64,000 nt of DNA, taken from assembly GCF_013364195.1 (NCBI RefSeq), contig NZ_CP054918.1:7181001-7245000 (forward strand), written 5' to 3'. The position numbers were made by a program, and so were the translations under genes. This document shows, piece after piece, positions 26,592 to 35,229 of this stretch (within the stretch, counting starts at the first letter, position 1; every line of letters starts with the position of its first letter). The notes beneath the pieces were generated by a model. It was not told the DNA's origin, ran no database searches, and saw only the letters and a program-made list of their open reading frames with translations. The DNA is from Streptomyces sp. NA04227. GTDB lineage: Bacteria; Actinomycetota; Actinomycetes; Streptomycetales; Streptomycetaceae.

Positions 26592-26860
26592 ACGGCCGCA
26601 TCCCTCCGCGGATTCGGTAACCGTCGCGTTCCGTCCGGTCTTGATCGAGCCCGCGCGGACGGGCCCCGTCCCGGCCGCGCGGGCCCCGGGACGCCCTCCC
26701 CGCACGAGGCGCGGAGACGGGGCCGAACCCAATGTCGCACTCGAATGCCGCGTTCAACTCGTCGGAATACAAGGTTTGTTGTGAATGTCGGGAGGACATG
26801 GCCCGGCGTCTGTGGTGAGTGCCGCCGACGAGGCGCACACTGCACCTCCGGGAGGCGGAA

Positions 26861-26895
26861 CCGGTTTCCGGACGGTTCCGGACGGTTCCGGACGG
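26861..26895 (+). repeat. Tandem decamer repeat (GACGGTTCCG) before the Crp/Fnr gene
   Basis: Two exact and two partial copies, 30 bp before the start codon, in the 333-bp divergent gap 26592-26924. No other clear feature was found in that gap. It might bind a regulator or be simple slippage. Confidence 0.6.
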
Positions 26896-26924
26896 AGCGT
26901 GAGGACGGGCTGGGGGGACAGGAC

Positions 26925-27650
26925 ATGGACGACGGACTCGCCGTCTCGCCCGCGCGGGAACCGCAGCCGCGCGAACAGTGGCCATGGCCACGACCGAGCC
27001 TGCTCGGCGGCCTCGGCCAGGCACACCGCGACCGTCTGCTCGCGCTGGGGGCCAGGGTCCGGTACCCGGCCGAAAGGATCCTCATCCGTGAATCGGAGGA
27101 GACCGACTTCGTCCTGATCCTGCTCGACGGCGTCGTGAAGGCGACCGGCCGCACCCGCGACGGCCGGGACGCCCTGCTCGCCGTGCGGATGGGCGGAGAC
27201 CTGGTCGGCGAACTCGCCGCCGTGGACGGCGGGCCACGGTCGGCGACGGTCACGACCTGCGGCCCCGTCGTCGCGCGATCGGTGACCGGCGAGGCGTTCC
27301 GCGACTGTATGCGGCGCGATCCGCAACTGGGGCAGGCCGTGAACGCCGCCGTGGTGGCCAAGCTGCGCAGCGCCAACACCCACCGCCTGGACTTCACCGG
27401 CTGCGACGTGACCACACGACTGGCGCGGGTGCTGCACCAGATCGCGAGGACCTACGGCCGGCCGGTCGGCCGGGGCGCCGCCATCCACTGGCCGCTCACC
27501 CAGCCCGAACTCGCGACGCTGGCCGGAGCAGCCGAACCCAGCGTGCACAAGGCCCTGCGCAGACTCCGGGAGGCGGGCGCGGTCTCGACCGGCTACCGCA
27601 CCGTGACCATCGACGACCTCGCCCTGCTGAACAGCATCGCGTTCGACTGA
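26925..27650 (+). CDS. Crp/Fnr-family transcription regulator
   Basis: 241 aa. The cyclic-nucleotide-binding beta-roll (residues about 40-130) includes the phosphate-binding cassette GGDLVGELAAVDGGPRSATV, with the Glu and Arg that contact cyclic nucleotide both present. A long helix and a C-terminal winged helix-turn-helix (LTQPELATLAGAAEPSVHKA LRRLREAG) follow. The ATG at 26925 has GGGGGGACAGG upstream. It lies between the divergent cyclase-like gene and the STAND NTPase gene and could control either. Confidence 0.9.
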   Translation: MDDGLAVSPAREPQPREQWPWPRPSLLGGLGQAHRDRLLALGARVRYPAERILIRESEETDFVLILLDGVVKATGRTRDGRDALLAVRMGGDLVGELAAVDGGPRSATVTTCGPVVARSVTGEAFRDCMRRDPQLGQAVNAAVVAKLRSANTHRLDFTGCDVTTRLARVLHQIARTYGRPVGRGAAIHWPLTQPELATLAGAAEPSVHKALRRLREAGAVSTGYRTVTIDDLALLNSIAFD

Positions 27651-28019
27651 GCCACCTACCGACGGCCGGGGCCGCGGCACCGGTGCGGCCGCCGCGGCAC
27701 CCGACCCGCACCACGGACCGAGAACGGGCAGCCAAGATTCCCCAAACCCGTTGATTGACGGTATTGCCCCGCAGACCCGTGTCTAGCCTCACGAAAGGAG
27801 GCTCGGCCGACCCTCCGGCGCCGCCCGACTGCCGGACATCGCGCTCCTCCAGCACACGCACAGCCTGCACGCACGGCCCGACCGAGGCACAGGGAACGCC
27901 GTACGCCCCTTCGAGACGTCGGCCTCAACTCCTCTTGTGCATACCGATGTTGGGCCACCGAAGGCGACCGAGAGCACAGGCCAGAGCGAGAGCACAGGCT
28001 CAAGAGAACGGGGTGGCAG
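27651..28019 (+). other. Gap upstream of the STAND NTPase gene
   Basis: 369 bp. It holds a possible hairpin just after the Crp/Fnr stop (27670-27690). TTGACG at 27755-27760 with TAGCCT at 27784 is too widely spaced to be a convincing promoter. AAAGGAGG at 27796 is a strong ribosome-like site but has no start codon after it. No gene is supported here. Confidence 0.5.
27670..27690 (+). terminator. Possible hairpin after the Crp/Fnr gene
   Basis: GGCCGC and GCGGCC pair around a 9-base loop that itself contains the palindrome CACCGGTG, 20 bases after the stop. Such GC-rich inverted repeats also arise by chance in this genome. Confidence 0.35.
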
Positions 28020-30575
28020 ATGAACGACGTGTACGAGTACGAGAACACGGATGCGGCGAGCGACCCGCCCGGCGAGGACGGGGCGGTACACGGGCCCGCC
28101 GAGCGGCACCGGATCGACATCGGCGGCAACGCGGGCGGGCCGGTGATCGCGGGCAACTACAACATGGTGATCGACGCCCAGCACGGCTCGAGGGTGACCA
28201 TGCTGACCCAGGGCGAACGGCCGTTGCCCGTGCGCCGCGACCGGGTGGCACTGCTGCCCCGGCGGCAGCCCGCGCCGCTGGGCCGGGACACCGAACTCGC
28301 CGCGCTCGCCGCGGCCGTCAGGGCCGGGGGCCCGGTGCAGCTCTGGGGACCGCCGGGCGTCGGCAAGAGCACCGTGCTGCGGTACGCGGCACAGCGTCTC
28401 GACCCCGGGCCGGACGGGGTGCTCTTCCTCTCCGCGGCCCACCGCGAGGTCGAGGACCTCACCCAGGAAGTCTTCGAAGCCTGCTACGAGGCCGCGGGCT
28501 ACGCACCGGCGAGCGCCGAACTGCGCCGCCTGATGGCCGGAGTACGGATCACGGTCTACGTCGACAACGCCGCGCTGAGCCCGGAGCAGGTCCGCGAACT
28601 CCTCGACGCCGCTCCCGACGCGACCTTCGTGTTCGCCGGCCGGGACCGGTCGCTGCTCGGCGAGGGCACCGCACTACAGGTCCACGGGCTGGACCGGGCC
28701 GCCGCGTTCGCCCTCCTCGCCCGCGAACTCGGCCGCGCCCTCACCGGGAACGAGCGCACCGCCGCCGACCTGTGGAAGACCGCGACCGGCCGACCGCTGC
28801 TCCTGTTGCATGCCGCCGCCCTCGCCCGCCTGGACTCCTCGGGCGAACCGAAGCTCCCGGCCCCGGGCGCCGTCGCGGAGCTGCTGCCGCTCATCCTCGA
28901 ACGGTTGAACACGGCCGCCGTGAACGTCCTGCGCCTCCTCACCACACTGGAAGACGCCGAACTGGCGCCCGTGCACATCGGCACCCTGGCGGGCGTACCC
29001 GACCCGGTCCGCCTCTGTGACACCCTCACCGGTCTCGGACTCGCGGAGACCACCGAACGCGGATACCGCTGTGCGCCCGGCACGGTGTCCGCGGTGCGGG
29101 GCCGGTACCCGGAGCCCTTCCCCGGGGACCGGTTGTGCGAGCACTTCGCCCACTGGGCGGCACTGCCCGGCACCACACCGGCCGAAGTCGCCGACCACGC
29201 ACGCGCGTTGGAGATCTCGGCCGAGCTGGCAGAACGGTCCGGACGGGCGGATCTCGCGATCCGGGTGGCCAGGGCCGCCGCACCGGCCCTGGCCCAGTCG
29301 CTGCGCTTCGGAGTGTGGGGGCGGGTGCTCGGCGCCGGGCGCAGCGCGGCCGACGCCGCGGCCGACCCGCAGGCAAGGGCCTACTTCACCCACGAGCAGG
29401 GTGTACGCACCCTGGTGACCGGCCGACGCGTCGTGTCCGCCGTCCTGCTGGCCGAAGCGGCGCTGCTGTGGCGGCAGTTGGGCAACGGCCAGGGCGCCGA
29501 CGCCGCGGCCGGAGCCCAGCAACTCGCCCCGTCCGCACCCACCGTGCCGGACACACCCCCGGACCCCACCGGTTCACTCGATCCCACCTCGCCGACCGCG
29601 CCCGCGGACTCTCCGCAACCGGATCCGACGGCCGGGGCGGATCCGACGACGAACCTGGATCCGACGACGGTCCATGGCCCGACGACGAGTCCGGATCCGA
29701 CGACGAGTGTGGATCCGACCACGGGCCCGGACCTGACCTCCGTAGACCCGAACTCCGCACTGGAACAGGGCACGAGCCACACGGGCCCCGACCTGAGCAC
29801 CACGCACAGCGGGACGGGACCCGATGTCTCCACCGGGCCCGATCTCACCACCGGGCCCGACCTCTCCACCGGGCCGGACTTCTCCAACGGGCCCGGACCG
29901 GACTTCAGTTCCGGACCGGACTTCACCACCGGACCCGACCCCGTGTTCGACCCGAGTCCGGCAGCCGACCAACTGGCTTCCCAGGGCTCGCAGTTCGCCC
30001 AGACTGTACCGGCGGCCGGTTCTCCGCCGCCGATGCCGCCGCCCGGCGCCGTGGAAGCCAGTAGCGCGGCGAGCGGTATCGGTGGCACGGCGACCGGCGC
30101 CACCGCCGCGGCGGGCGCTGCCGCGGGCGGGGCGTCCGCGCTCACCGGCATCCTCACCGCGATCGCCGTCGTGCTCGCCGTCGCCATCGGCGGAGTCGCC
30201 GTCAGCCAGCAGGACTCGGGTGACGAACCGGCTGCTACGGAGACCGGGTTGGCCGGGACCTGGCGGGACAGCGAGGGAGGTACATCCGAGATCGAGCAGA
30301 CCGGGTCCTCCACGTACACGACTGACGGCACCAGTCCATGCGGTGAGGCCTACACCACGGAAATCACCGGGAGCGGCGGCAGTTACAGCGCCACCGGGCC
30401 GCTGTACGACGTGGGGACCGACAACTGCGAGTCCGTCGGAACCGTCGACGTCACGATCACCATGGGCGCCGACACCGACGTCATCCAAGTGGTGAAGGAA
30501 CTGTCGGCCGACGTGGACACCGACGAGGTGGAGTGTTACGACTGCGGAACCTACACGCTGAATCGCGTTCCGTAG
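28020..30575 (+). CDS. Membrane-anchored STAND-type NTPase with extracytoplasmic C-terminal domain
   Basis: 851 aa. Order of parts: tag-like strand motif at 31-60 (RIDIGGNAGGPVIAGNYN, then DAQHGSRV); an NTPase domain with Walker A GPPGVGKST (110-118), a Walker-B-like strand ITVYVDNAAL near 178 and a sensor-like FVFAGRD; winged-helix/helical region to about 500; a long Asp-Pro-Thr and Gly-Pro-Asp low-complexity linker (about 507-657); one transmembrane helix at about 706-728 (ILTAIAVVLAVAIGGVAV); and a C-terminal domain of about 120 residues with four Cys (C..., C, CYDC), probably outside the cell. This fits STAND ATPases that act as signal-dependent switches. GGGG precedes the ATG. The 90-aa gene follows in the same direction. 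Confidence 0.85.
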   Translation: MNDVYEYENTDAASDPPGEDGAVHGPAERHRIDIGGNAGGPVIAGNYNMVIDAQHGSRVTMLTQGERPLPVRRDRVALLPRRQPAPLGRDTELAALAAAVRAGGPVQLWGPPGVGKSTVLRYAAQRLDPGPDGVLFLSAAHREVEDLTQEVFEACYEAAGYAPASAELRRLMAGVRITVYVDNAALSPEQVRELLDAAPDATFVFAGRDRSLLGEGTALQVHGLDRAAAFALLARELGRALTGNERTAADLWKTATGRPLLLLHAAALARLDSSGEPKLPAPGAVAELLPLILERLNTAAVNVLRLLTTLEDAELAPVHIGTLAGVPDPVRLCDTLTGLGLAETTERGYRCAPGTVSAVRGRYPEPFPGDRLCEHFAHWAALPGTTPAEVADHARALEISAELAERSGRADLAIRVARAAAPALAQSLRFGVWGRVLGAGRSAADAAADPQARAYFTHEQGVRTLVTGRRVVSAVLLAEAALLWRQLGNGQGADAAAGAQQLAPSAPTVPDTPPDPTGSLDPTSPTAPADSPQPDPTAGADPTTNLDPTTVHGPTTSPDPTTSVDPTTGPDLTSVDPNSALEQGTSHTGPDLSTTHSGTGPDVSTGPDLTTGPDLSTGPDFSNGPGPDFSSGPDFTTGPDPVFDPSPAADQLASQGSQFAQTVPAAGSPPPMPPPGAVEASSAASGIGGTATGATAAAGAAAGGASALTGILTAIAVVLAVAIGGVAVSQQDSGDEPAATETGLAGTWRDSEGGTSEIEQTGSSTYTTDGTSPCGEAYTTEITGSGGSYSATGPLYDVGTDNCESVGTVDVTITMGADTDVIQVVKELSADVDTDEVECYDCGTYTLNRVP

Positions 30576-30645
30576 CCCATACCCCACCGTACCTGGCGCC
30601 CCTCACACCCCAGTCGAACTCCCCGCACACGAACAGGAGTTGGCC

Positions 30646-30918
30646 ATGGCATCCGCATCAGGCGACCGCTACAGCATCCGTATCGGAGGCGACGCCGCCG
30701 GTCCCGTAGTCGCCGGGAACGAGAACCGTGTGGAGGTGCACCAGTCGGAGCCCGCCACTTCGGCCGACGGCGCACGAGCCGGGGAGCAGGAGCCCGCTGC
30801 CCCCAGCCAGACCAACACGGCCAAGGACCACAGCAGTCTCTACACGGTGATGAACGGTGAGATGCACATTCACCGGGACGCCTCACCTCAAGCACCCGCA
30901 ACTACCCAGGAGGAGTAG
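30646..30918 (+). CDS. Small tagged partner protein, 90 aa
   Basis: ATG at 30646 follows AGGAG at six bases. Residues 8-30 (YSIRIGGDAAGPVVAGNENR) repeat the motif near the N-terminus of the STAND NTPase, and LYTVMNGEMHIHRD near the C-terminus resembles the tags of the two minus-strand genes. It lies 70 bp after the NTPase and is probably co-transcribed. No catalytic motif; a ligand or oligomerisation partner is an inference from the shared motif. Confidence 0.75.
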   Translation: MASASGDRYSIRIGGDAAGPVVAGNENRVEVHQSEPATSADGARAGEQEPAAPSQTNTAKDHSSLYTVMNGEMHIHRDASPQAPATTQEE

Positions 30919-30974
30919 GCGAGTTGAGGAGCCGAGGGGGAGGCGGCCCCCTGAGCGGCCTCACCCCCCGCGCT

Positions 30975-31982
30975 CTACGCGCTCCCCGCGATCTCCGCCA
31001 TCTCCACCCGCCGCCCCTCCCGCCGCGAAAGCTCGCACGCCTCGGCGATCCGCAGTGCCCACAGCGCCTCGTGGCCGTCGCACGGATTGTCCCGTCGGCC
31101 CTCCACCACCTCGACGAACGCGGCGAGTTCGGCTTCGTAGGCAGGGGCGAAGCGCTCCAGGAAGCCGGGCCAGGGTTTGTCGGCGGCGGGTGGCCCCGCG
31201 GGTTCGGTGGAGGCGATGGGAGTGCGGTCGTCGAGACCTACGGCGACCTGGTCGAGTTCTCCGGCCAGTTCCATCCGTACGTCGTAGCCCGCTCCGTTGC
31301 AGCGGGTGGCCGTCGCGGTGGCGAGGGTGCCGTCGTCGAGGGTGAGTACGGCCGCTGCGGTGTCCACGTCGCCCGCCTCGCGGAACATCGCGGGCCCCCG
31401 GTCCGAACCGGTCGCGTAGACCTCGGTGATCTCACGGCCCGTCACCCAGCGCAGGATGTCGAAGTCGTGGACCAGACAGTCCCGGAACAGGCCGCCGGAG
31501 AGCGGGAGATACGCGGCGGGCGGCGGCGCCGGGTCGGAGGTGATCGCCCGTACGGTGTGCAGACGACCGAGCCGACCGGTGCGTACCGCCTCGCGGGCCG
31601 TGATGTATCCCGCGTCGAACCGGCGCTGAAAGCCGAGTTGGAGGACCGTTCCGGCGCTGTCCACCTCGCCGAGCGCGGCCAGAGTGCCCGGCAGGTCCAG
31701 TGCGATCGGCTTCTCGCAGAAGACCGGCAGCGAGGCGCGGGCGGCGCGGGCGATCAGTTCGGCGTGCGCCGCCGTCGCCGCGGTGATCACCACGGCGTCC
31801 ACGCCCCAGGCGAAGACCTCGTCGGCGCCGGGCGCGGCGGTGGCGCCCACCCGGTCGGCGAGCGCGCGGCCGCGGGCAGGATCCGCGTCGGCGACGACCA
31901 GCGAACCCACCGCGGGATGACGACTGAGCGAGGTGGCATGAAAAGTGCCGATACGACCCGCTCCGATGAGTCCGATGCGCAT
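30975..31982 (-). CDS. Gfo/Idh/MocA-family dehydrogenase (inositol 2-dehydrogenase-like)
   Basis: 335 aa. N-terminal Rossmann fold with IGLIGAGRIGTFHATSL, the CEKPIALDL motif holding the conserved Lys, and the DCLVHDFDILRWVTG helix carrying the catalytic Asp/His. These are the features of myo-inositol and related sugar dehydrogenases. It is divergent from a GntR regulator and close to a sugar importer, which supports a role in polyol or sugar catabolism. Exact substrate cannot be read from sequence. Confidence 0.88.
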   Translation of the reverse strand: MRIGLIGAGRIGTFHATSLSRHPAVGSLVVADADPARGRALADRVGATAAPGADEVFAWGVDAVVITAATAAHAELIARAARASLPVFCEKPIALDLPGTLAALGEVDSAGTVLQLGFQRRFDAGYITAREAVRTGRLGRLHTVRAITSDPAPPPAAYLPLSGGLFRDCLVHDFDILRWVTGREITEVYATGSDRGPAMFREAGDVDTAAAVLTLDDGTLATATATRCNGAGYDVRMELAGELDQVAVGLDDRTPIASTEPAGPPAADKPWPGFLERFAPAYEAELAAFVEVVEGRRDNPCDGHEALWALRIAEACELSRREGRRVEMAEIAGSA

Positions 31983-32035
31983 GGCTCCCAACCTGGCCTG
32001 ATCCGACCTTTCTGTCAATCTTTTGTCCTTACATT

Positions 32036-32045
32036 CGAACGTTCG
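32036..32045. promoter_or_regulatory. Palindrome CGAACGTTCG between divergent dehydrogenase and GntR genes
   Basis: A perfect 10-bp palindrome in an AT-rich patch of the 110-bp divergent promoter region. It is a candidate operator for the GntR regulator acting on both directions. Confidence 0.4.
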
Positions 32046-32092
32046 CTTCTTCGGGGCTTCCGGGTCCTCTACCCTGCGGCTACGCTCGCCAA

Positions 32093-32857
32093 GTGCCCAC
32101 ACCCGACCCGGATCCGACCGCCTCGCTCAGGCTCGCCGTCGACCGCAACAGCCCGGTCCCGCTGTACTTCCAGCTGTCCCGGCAACTCGAGTCCGCGATC
32201 GCGGAGGGCACCCTCGCCGCGGGCAGTCTGCTCGGCAACGAGATCGCCCTCGCCGCTCGGCTCGGCCTGTCCCGGCCCACCGTCCGCCAGGCCATCCAGA
32301 CCCTCGTCGACAAGGGCCTGCTGGTCCGGCGCCGCGGAGTGGGCACCCAGGTCGTGCAGAGCACGGTCCGGCGCCCGCTGGAGCTGAGGAGCCTCTACGA
32401 GGACCTGGCCGCCGACGGGCGCGGCCCCACCACTCGGGTACTCGCCAACGCGGTGGTCCCCGCCCCGCCCGAGGCCGCCGCCGCCCTCGGTGTCGCGGCC
32501 GGTGATCCGGTGCGGCGCATCGAGCGACTGCGCTACGCCCACGGCGAACCGCTGGCCCGGCTCTGCAACCATCTGCCGGTCCGGCTCCCCGGCCTGGACG
32601 ACGAGAGCCTGGAGGCGGGCGGCCTCTACGCACTGCTGCGCGCCGCCGGTGTCACGCTGCACAGTGCCCGCCAGCGCATCGGCGCCCACGCCGCGAGCCC
32701 CGAGGAGGCCGGGCTGCTCGCGGAGGAGACCGGCGCGCCCCTGCTCACGATGGAACGCACCGCCTTCGACGACACCGGACGCCCGGTCGAGTTCGGCGTC
32801 CACCAGTTCCGCGCCTCCCGCTACTGCTTCGACTTCCAACTCCTCGTACGCCCGTGA
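32093..32857 (+). CDS. GntR-family regulator (HutC/FarR type)
   Basis: 254 aa. Winged helix at the N-terminus (VPLYFQLSRQLESAIAEGTL, LAARLGLSRPTVRQAIQTLV) and a UTRA-type effector domain ending in VEFGVHQFRASRYCFDFQLL. Such regulators usually bind a sugar or its phosphate. The GTG at 32093 has no ribosome site; a -10-like TACGCT at 32081-32086 would place the transcript start at the GTG, suggesting a leaderless message. Divergent from the dehydrogenase. Confidence 0.9.
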   Translation: MPTPDPDPTASLRLAVDRNSPVPLYFQLSRQLESAIAEGTLAAGSLLGNEIALAARLGLSRPTVRQAIQTLVDKGLLVRRRGVGTQVVQSTVRRPLELRSLYEDLAADGRGPTTRVLANAVVPAPPEAAAALGVAAGDPVRRIERLRYAHGEPLARLCNHLPVRLPGLDDESLEAGGLYALLRAAGVTLHSARQRIGAHAASPEEAGLLAEETGAPLLTMERTAFDDTGRPVEFGVHQFRASRYCFDFQLLVRP

Positions 32858-32953
32858 AGCACTTGGGGCTCCGGCTTCTCGTACGCCCGTGAACGCCTCG
32901 CGTACGCCCATCAACGCCTGGCCGTCCCGGCTCTCCGTACGCCCGTGAACGCT
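32843..32953 (+). repeat. Dispersed copies of the GntR gene's 3-prime end
   Basis: The last codons and stop (CGTACGCCCGTGAA) recur at about 32880, 32900 (variant) and 32936 within 110 bp. They lie in the 321-bp gap 32858-33178, which otherwise holds a promoter and no gene. Confidence 0.8.
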
Positions 32954-32994
32954 TTTTCGGCCCCTCGGCCCATTCCGTACGGTCTGCTTTGTCA

Positions 32995-33023
32995 TTGACG
33001 GGGCGTGCCCGCACCGCTACAAC
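32995..33023 (+). promoter_or_regulatory. Promoter of the sugar-transport operon
   Basis: TTGACG (32995-33000) and TACAAC (33018-33023) are spaced by 17 bp. The start point near 33030 leaves a leader of about 150 bases before the binding-protein gene. Confidence 0.6.
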
Positions 33024-33178
33024 TCGACCAGCCGTCGCACGGTGCCGGTTCGCTTCGCGCGTAGACCTGGGCGAGGACGCCGGACCGCGGTCGGTGATAC
33101 TGAGGCGTTCGGGACGGCCGTACGGACGACGGGCCCGACCGGATGTGAACAGCGGGACTGCGAGGAGGACACGGCGAC

Positions 33179-34189
33179 GTGGCAAGGGTTCGGACAGGGG
33201 TACGTGCGGTCGGTGCCGTGCTGGCGATGGCGCTCGGGGTCTCGCTCGCGGGGTGCAGTGACACCGGGGGCAAGCGCGCCGAGGACGCCCGCAAGGCCGC
33301 GGCCGGGGGGAAGGCCGCCGTGAACACACCGCGCTGGACCTTCGCGATGATCACCCACTCCGGCGACGGCGACACCTTCTGGGACATCGTCCAGCAGGGC
33401 GCCGAGCAGGCGGCGGTCAAGGACAACATCAAGTTCCTCTACTCGCACAACGACGAGGCCCAGCAGCAGGCGCAGCTCGTCGACACGGCAGTCGACAAGG
33501 ATGTCGACGGCATCATCGTCTCGCTCGCCAAGCCCGACGCGATGAAGGCGGCCGTGGCCCGTGCGGTCAAGGCGGGCATCCCCGTGATCACCGTCAACTC
33601 GGGCTCGGCGGAGTCCAAGAAGTTCGGCGCGCTCACCCACATCGGGCAGGACGAGACGGTGGCCGGCCAGGCCGTCGGCGAGGAACTCAACAAGCGTGGC
33701 CACAAGAAGGCCCTGTGCGTCCTGCACGAGCAGGGCAACGTCGGCCACGAGCAGCGCTGCGACGGCACCAAGGACACCTTCGACGGCAAGCTGGCGAACC
33801 TGTACGTCGACGGCACCAACATGCCCGACGTGCAGGCCGCCATCGAGGCCAAGCTCCAGGCCGACGACTCGATCGACGCCGTCGTCACCCTCGGCGCGCC
33901 CTTCGCCGACACCGCCGTCAAGGCCAAGGAGTCGGCGGGCAGCAAGGCCGAGATCGACACCTTCGACCTCAACGAGGCGGTGGCCACCGGCCTGAAGGAC
34001 GGCACCCTCGGCTTCGCCGTCGACCAGCAGCCCTACCTTCAGGGCTACCAGGCCGTCGACCTGCTGTGGCTCTACCGGTACAACGCCGATGTGCTCGGCG
34101 GCGGACAGCCGGTCCTGACCGGCCCGCAGATCGTCACCGAGAAGGACGCGGGCGACCTCCTCGACTACGCGAAGCGGGGCACCAGGTGA
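33179..34189 (+). CDS. Sugar ABC transporter substrate-binding lipoprotein
   Basis: 336 aa. Signal peptide with lipobox LGVSLAGC, so it is anchored outside the membrane. The mature part is a periplasmic-binding-protein type 1 fold of the ribose/inositol group ([58 protein letters not shown]). GTG start with GAGGA upstream. Its stop overlaps the permease start by four bases, and the ATPase follows in the same way, forming one operon. Confidence 0.92.
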   Translation: MARVRTGVRAVGAVLAMALGVSLAGCSDTGGKRAEDARKAAAGGKAAVNTPRWTFAMITHSGDGDTFWDIVQQGAEQAAVKDNIKFLYSHNDEAQQQAQLVDTAVDKDVDGIIVSLAKPDAMKAAVARAVKAGIPVITVNSGSAESKKFGALTHIGQDETVAGQAVGEELNKRGHKKALCVLHEQGNVGHEQRCDGTKDTFDGKLANLYVDGTNMPDVQAAIEAKLQADDSIDAVVTLGAPFADTAVKAKESAGSKAEIDTFDLNEAVATGLKDGTLGFAVDQQPYLQGYQAVDLLWLYRYNADVLGGGQPVLTGPQIVTEKDAGDLLDYAKRGTR

Positions 34190-35229
34190 CCGCGACCGCC
34201 ACCGCGAAGAGCGCGGACGAACGGCTGGTCCGGACCTCCCCGCTGCGCAAACTGCTCGGCAGGCCCGAACTCGGTTCGGTGGTCGGCGCGGTAGCCGTCT
34301 TCGTCTTCTTCACCGTCTTCGCCGACAGCTTCCTCAAGCCGACCAGCCTGGCCACCGTGCTCTACGCGGCCTCCACCATCGGCATCATGGCGGTGCCGGT
34401 GGCGCTGCTCATGATCGGCGGCGAGTTCGACCTGTCGGCGGGCGTCCTGGTGACCAGCTCGGCGCTGATCTCCTCGATGTTCAGCTACCAGATGACCGCC
34501 AACGTCTGGGTCGGGGTCGGGGTGTCGCTGCTCGCGACGCTCGCCATCGGGGTGTTCAACGGACTGATGCTCACCCGCACCCAACTGCCGAGCTTCATCA
34601 TCACGCTCGGCACCTTCCTCATGCTCACCGGCATGAACCTCGGCTTCACCAAGCTGATCAGCGGCACCGTCTCCACCAAGAAGATCTCCGACATGGAGGG
34701 CTTCGCCAGTGCCCAGGACGTCTTCGCCTCGACGCTGACCATCGGCGACGTCGACTTCAAGGTGACCATCCTGTGGTGGCTCGGCATGGTCGCCGTGGCC
34801 ACCTGGATCCTGCTGCGCACCCGCGCCGGGAACTGGATCTTCGCGGCGGGCGGCAACAAGGAGGCGGCCCGCGCGGTCGGCGTCCCGGTCACGGCCACCA
34901 AGGTCGGCCTGTACATGGGAGTCGGCCTCGGCGCCTGGGTCGCGGGACAGCACCTGCTGTTCTCGTTCGACGTCGTGCAGTCCGGCGAAGGCGTCGGCAA
35001 CGAACTCACGTACATCATCGCGGCCGTCATCGGCGGCTGTCTGATCACCGGCGGCTACGGCTCCGCGGTCGGTTCCGCGGTGGGTGCCCTCATCTTCGGT
35101 ATGACCAGCAAGGGCATCGTCTTCGCCGAGTGGAACCCGGACTGGTTCAAATTCTTCCTCGGAGCGATGCTGCTCCTGGCGACCCTGCTCAACCACTGGG
35201 TCCGACGTCGCGCGGAGGCGAGCACATGA
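34186..35229 (+). CDS. Sugar ABC transporter permease
   Basis: 347 aa with eight to ten hydrophobic segments, of the ribose/inositol (BPD_transp_2) type: [54 protein letters not shown] and the late [11 protein letters not shown] repeat. GTG start at 34186 overlaps the binding-protein stop, and its own stop overlaps the ATPase ATG (ATGA), so the three are translationally coupled. Confidence 0.93.
   Translation: MTATATAKSADERLVRTSPLRKLLGRPELGSVVGAVAVFVFFTVFADSFLKPTSLATVLYAASTIGIMAVPVALLMIGGEFDLSAGVLVTSSALISSMFSYQMTANVWVGVGVSLLATLAIGVFNGLMLTRTQLPSFIITLGTFLMLTGMNLGFTKLISGTVSTKKISDMEGFASAQDVFASTLTIGDVDFKVTILWWLGMVAVATWILLRTRAGNWIFAAGGNKEAARAVGVPVTATKVGLYMGVGLGAWVAGQHLLFSFDVVQSGEGVGNELTYIIAAVIGGCLITGGYGSAVGSAVGALIFGMTSKGIVFAEWNPDWFKFFLGAMLLLATLLNHWVRRRAEAST

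Noticed and set aside
27755..27789. Promoter of the STAND NTPase gene (TTGACG with TAGCCT)
   Set aside because: The spacing of 23 bp is too long for a normal sigma-70-type promoter.
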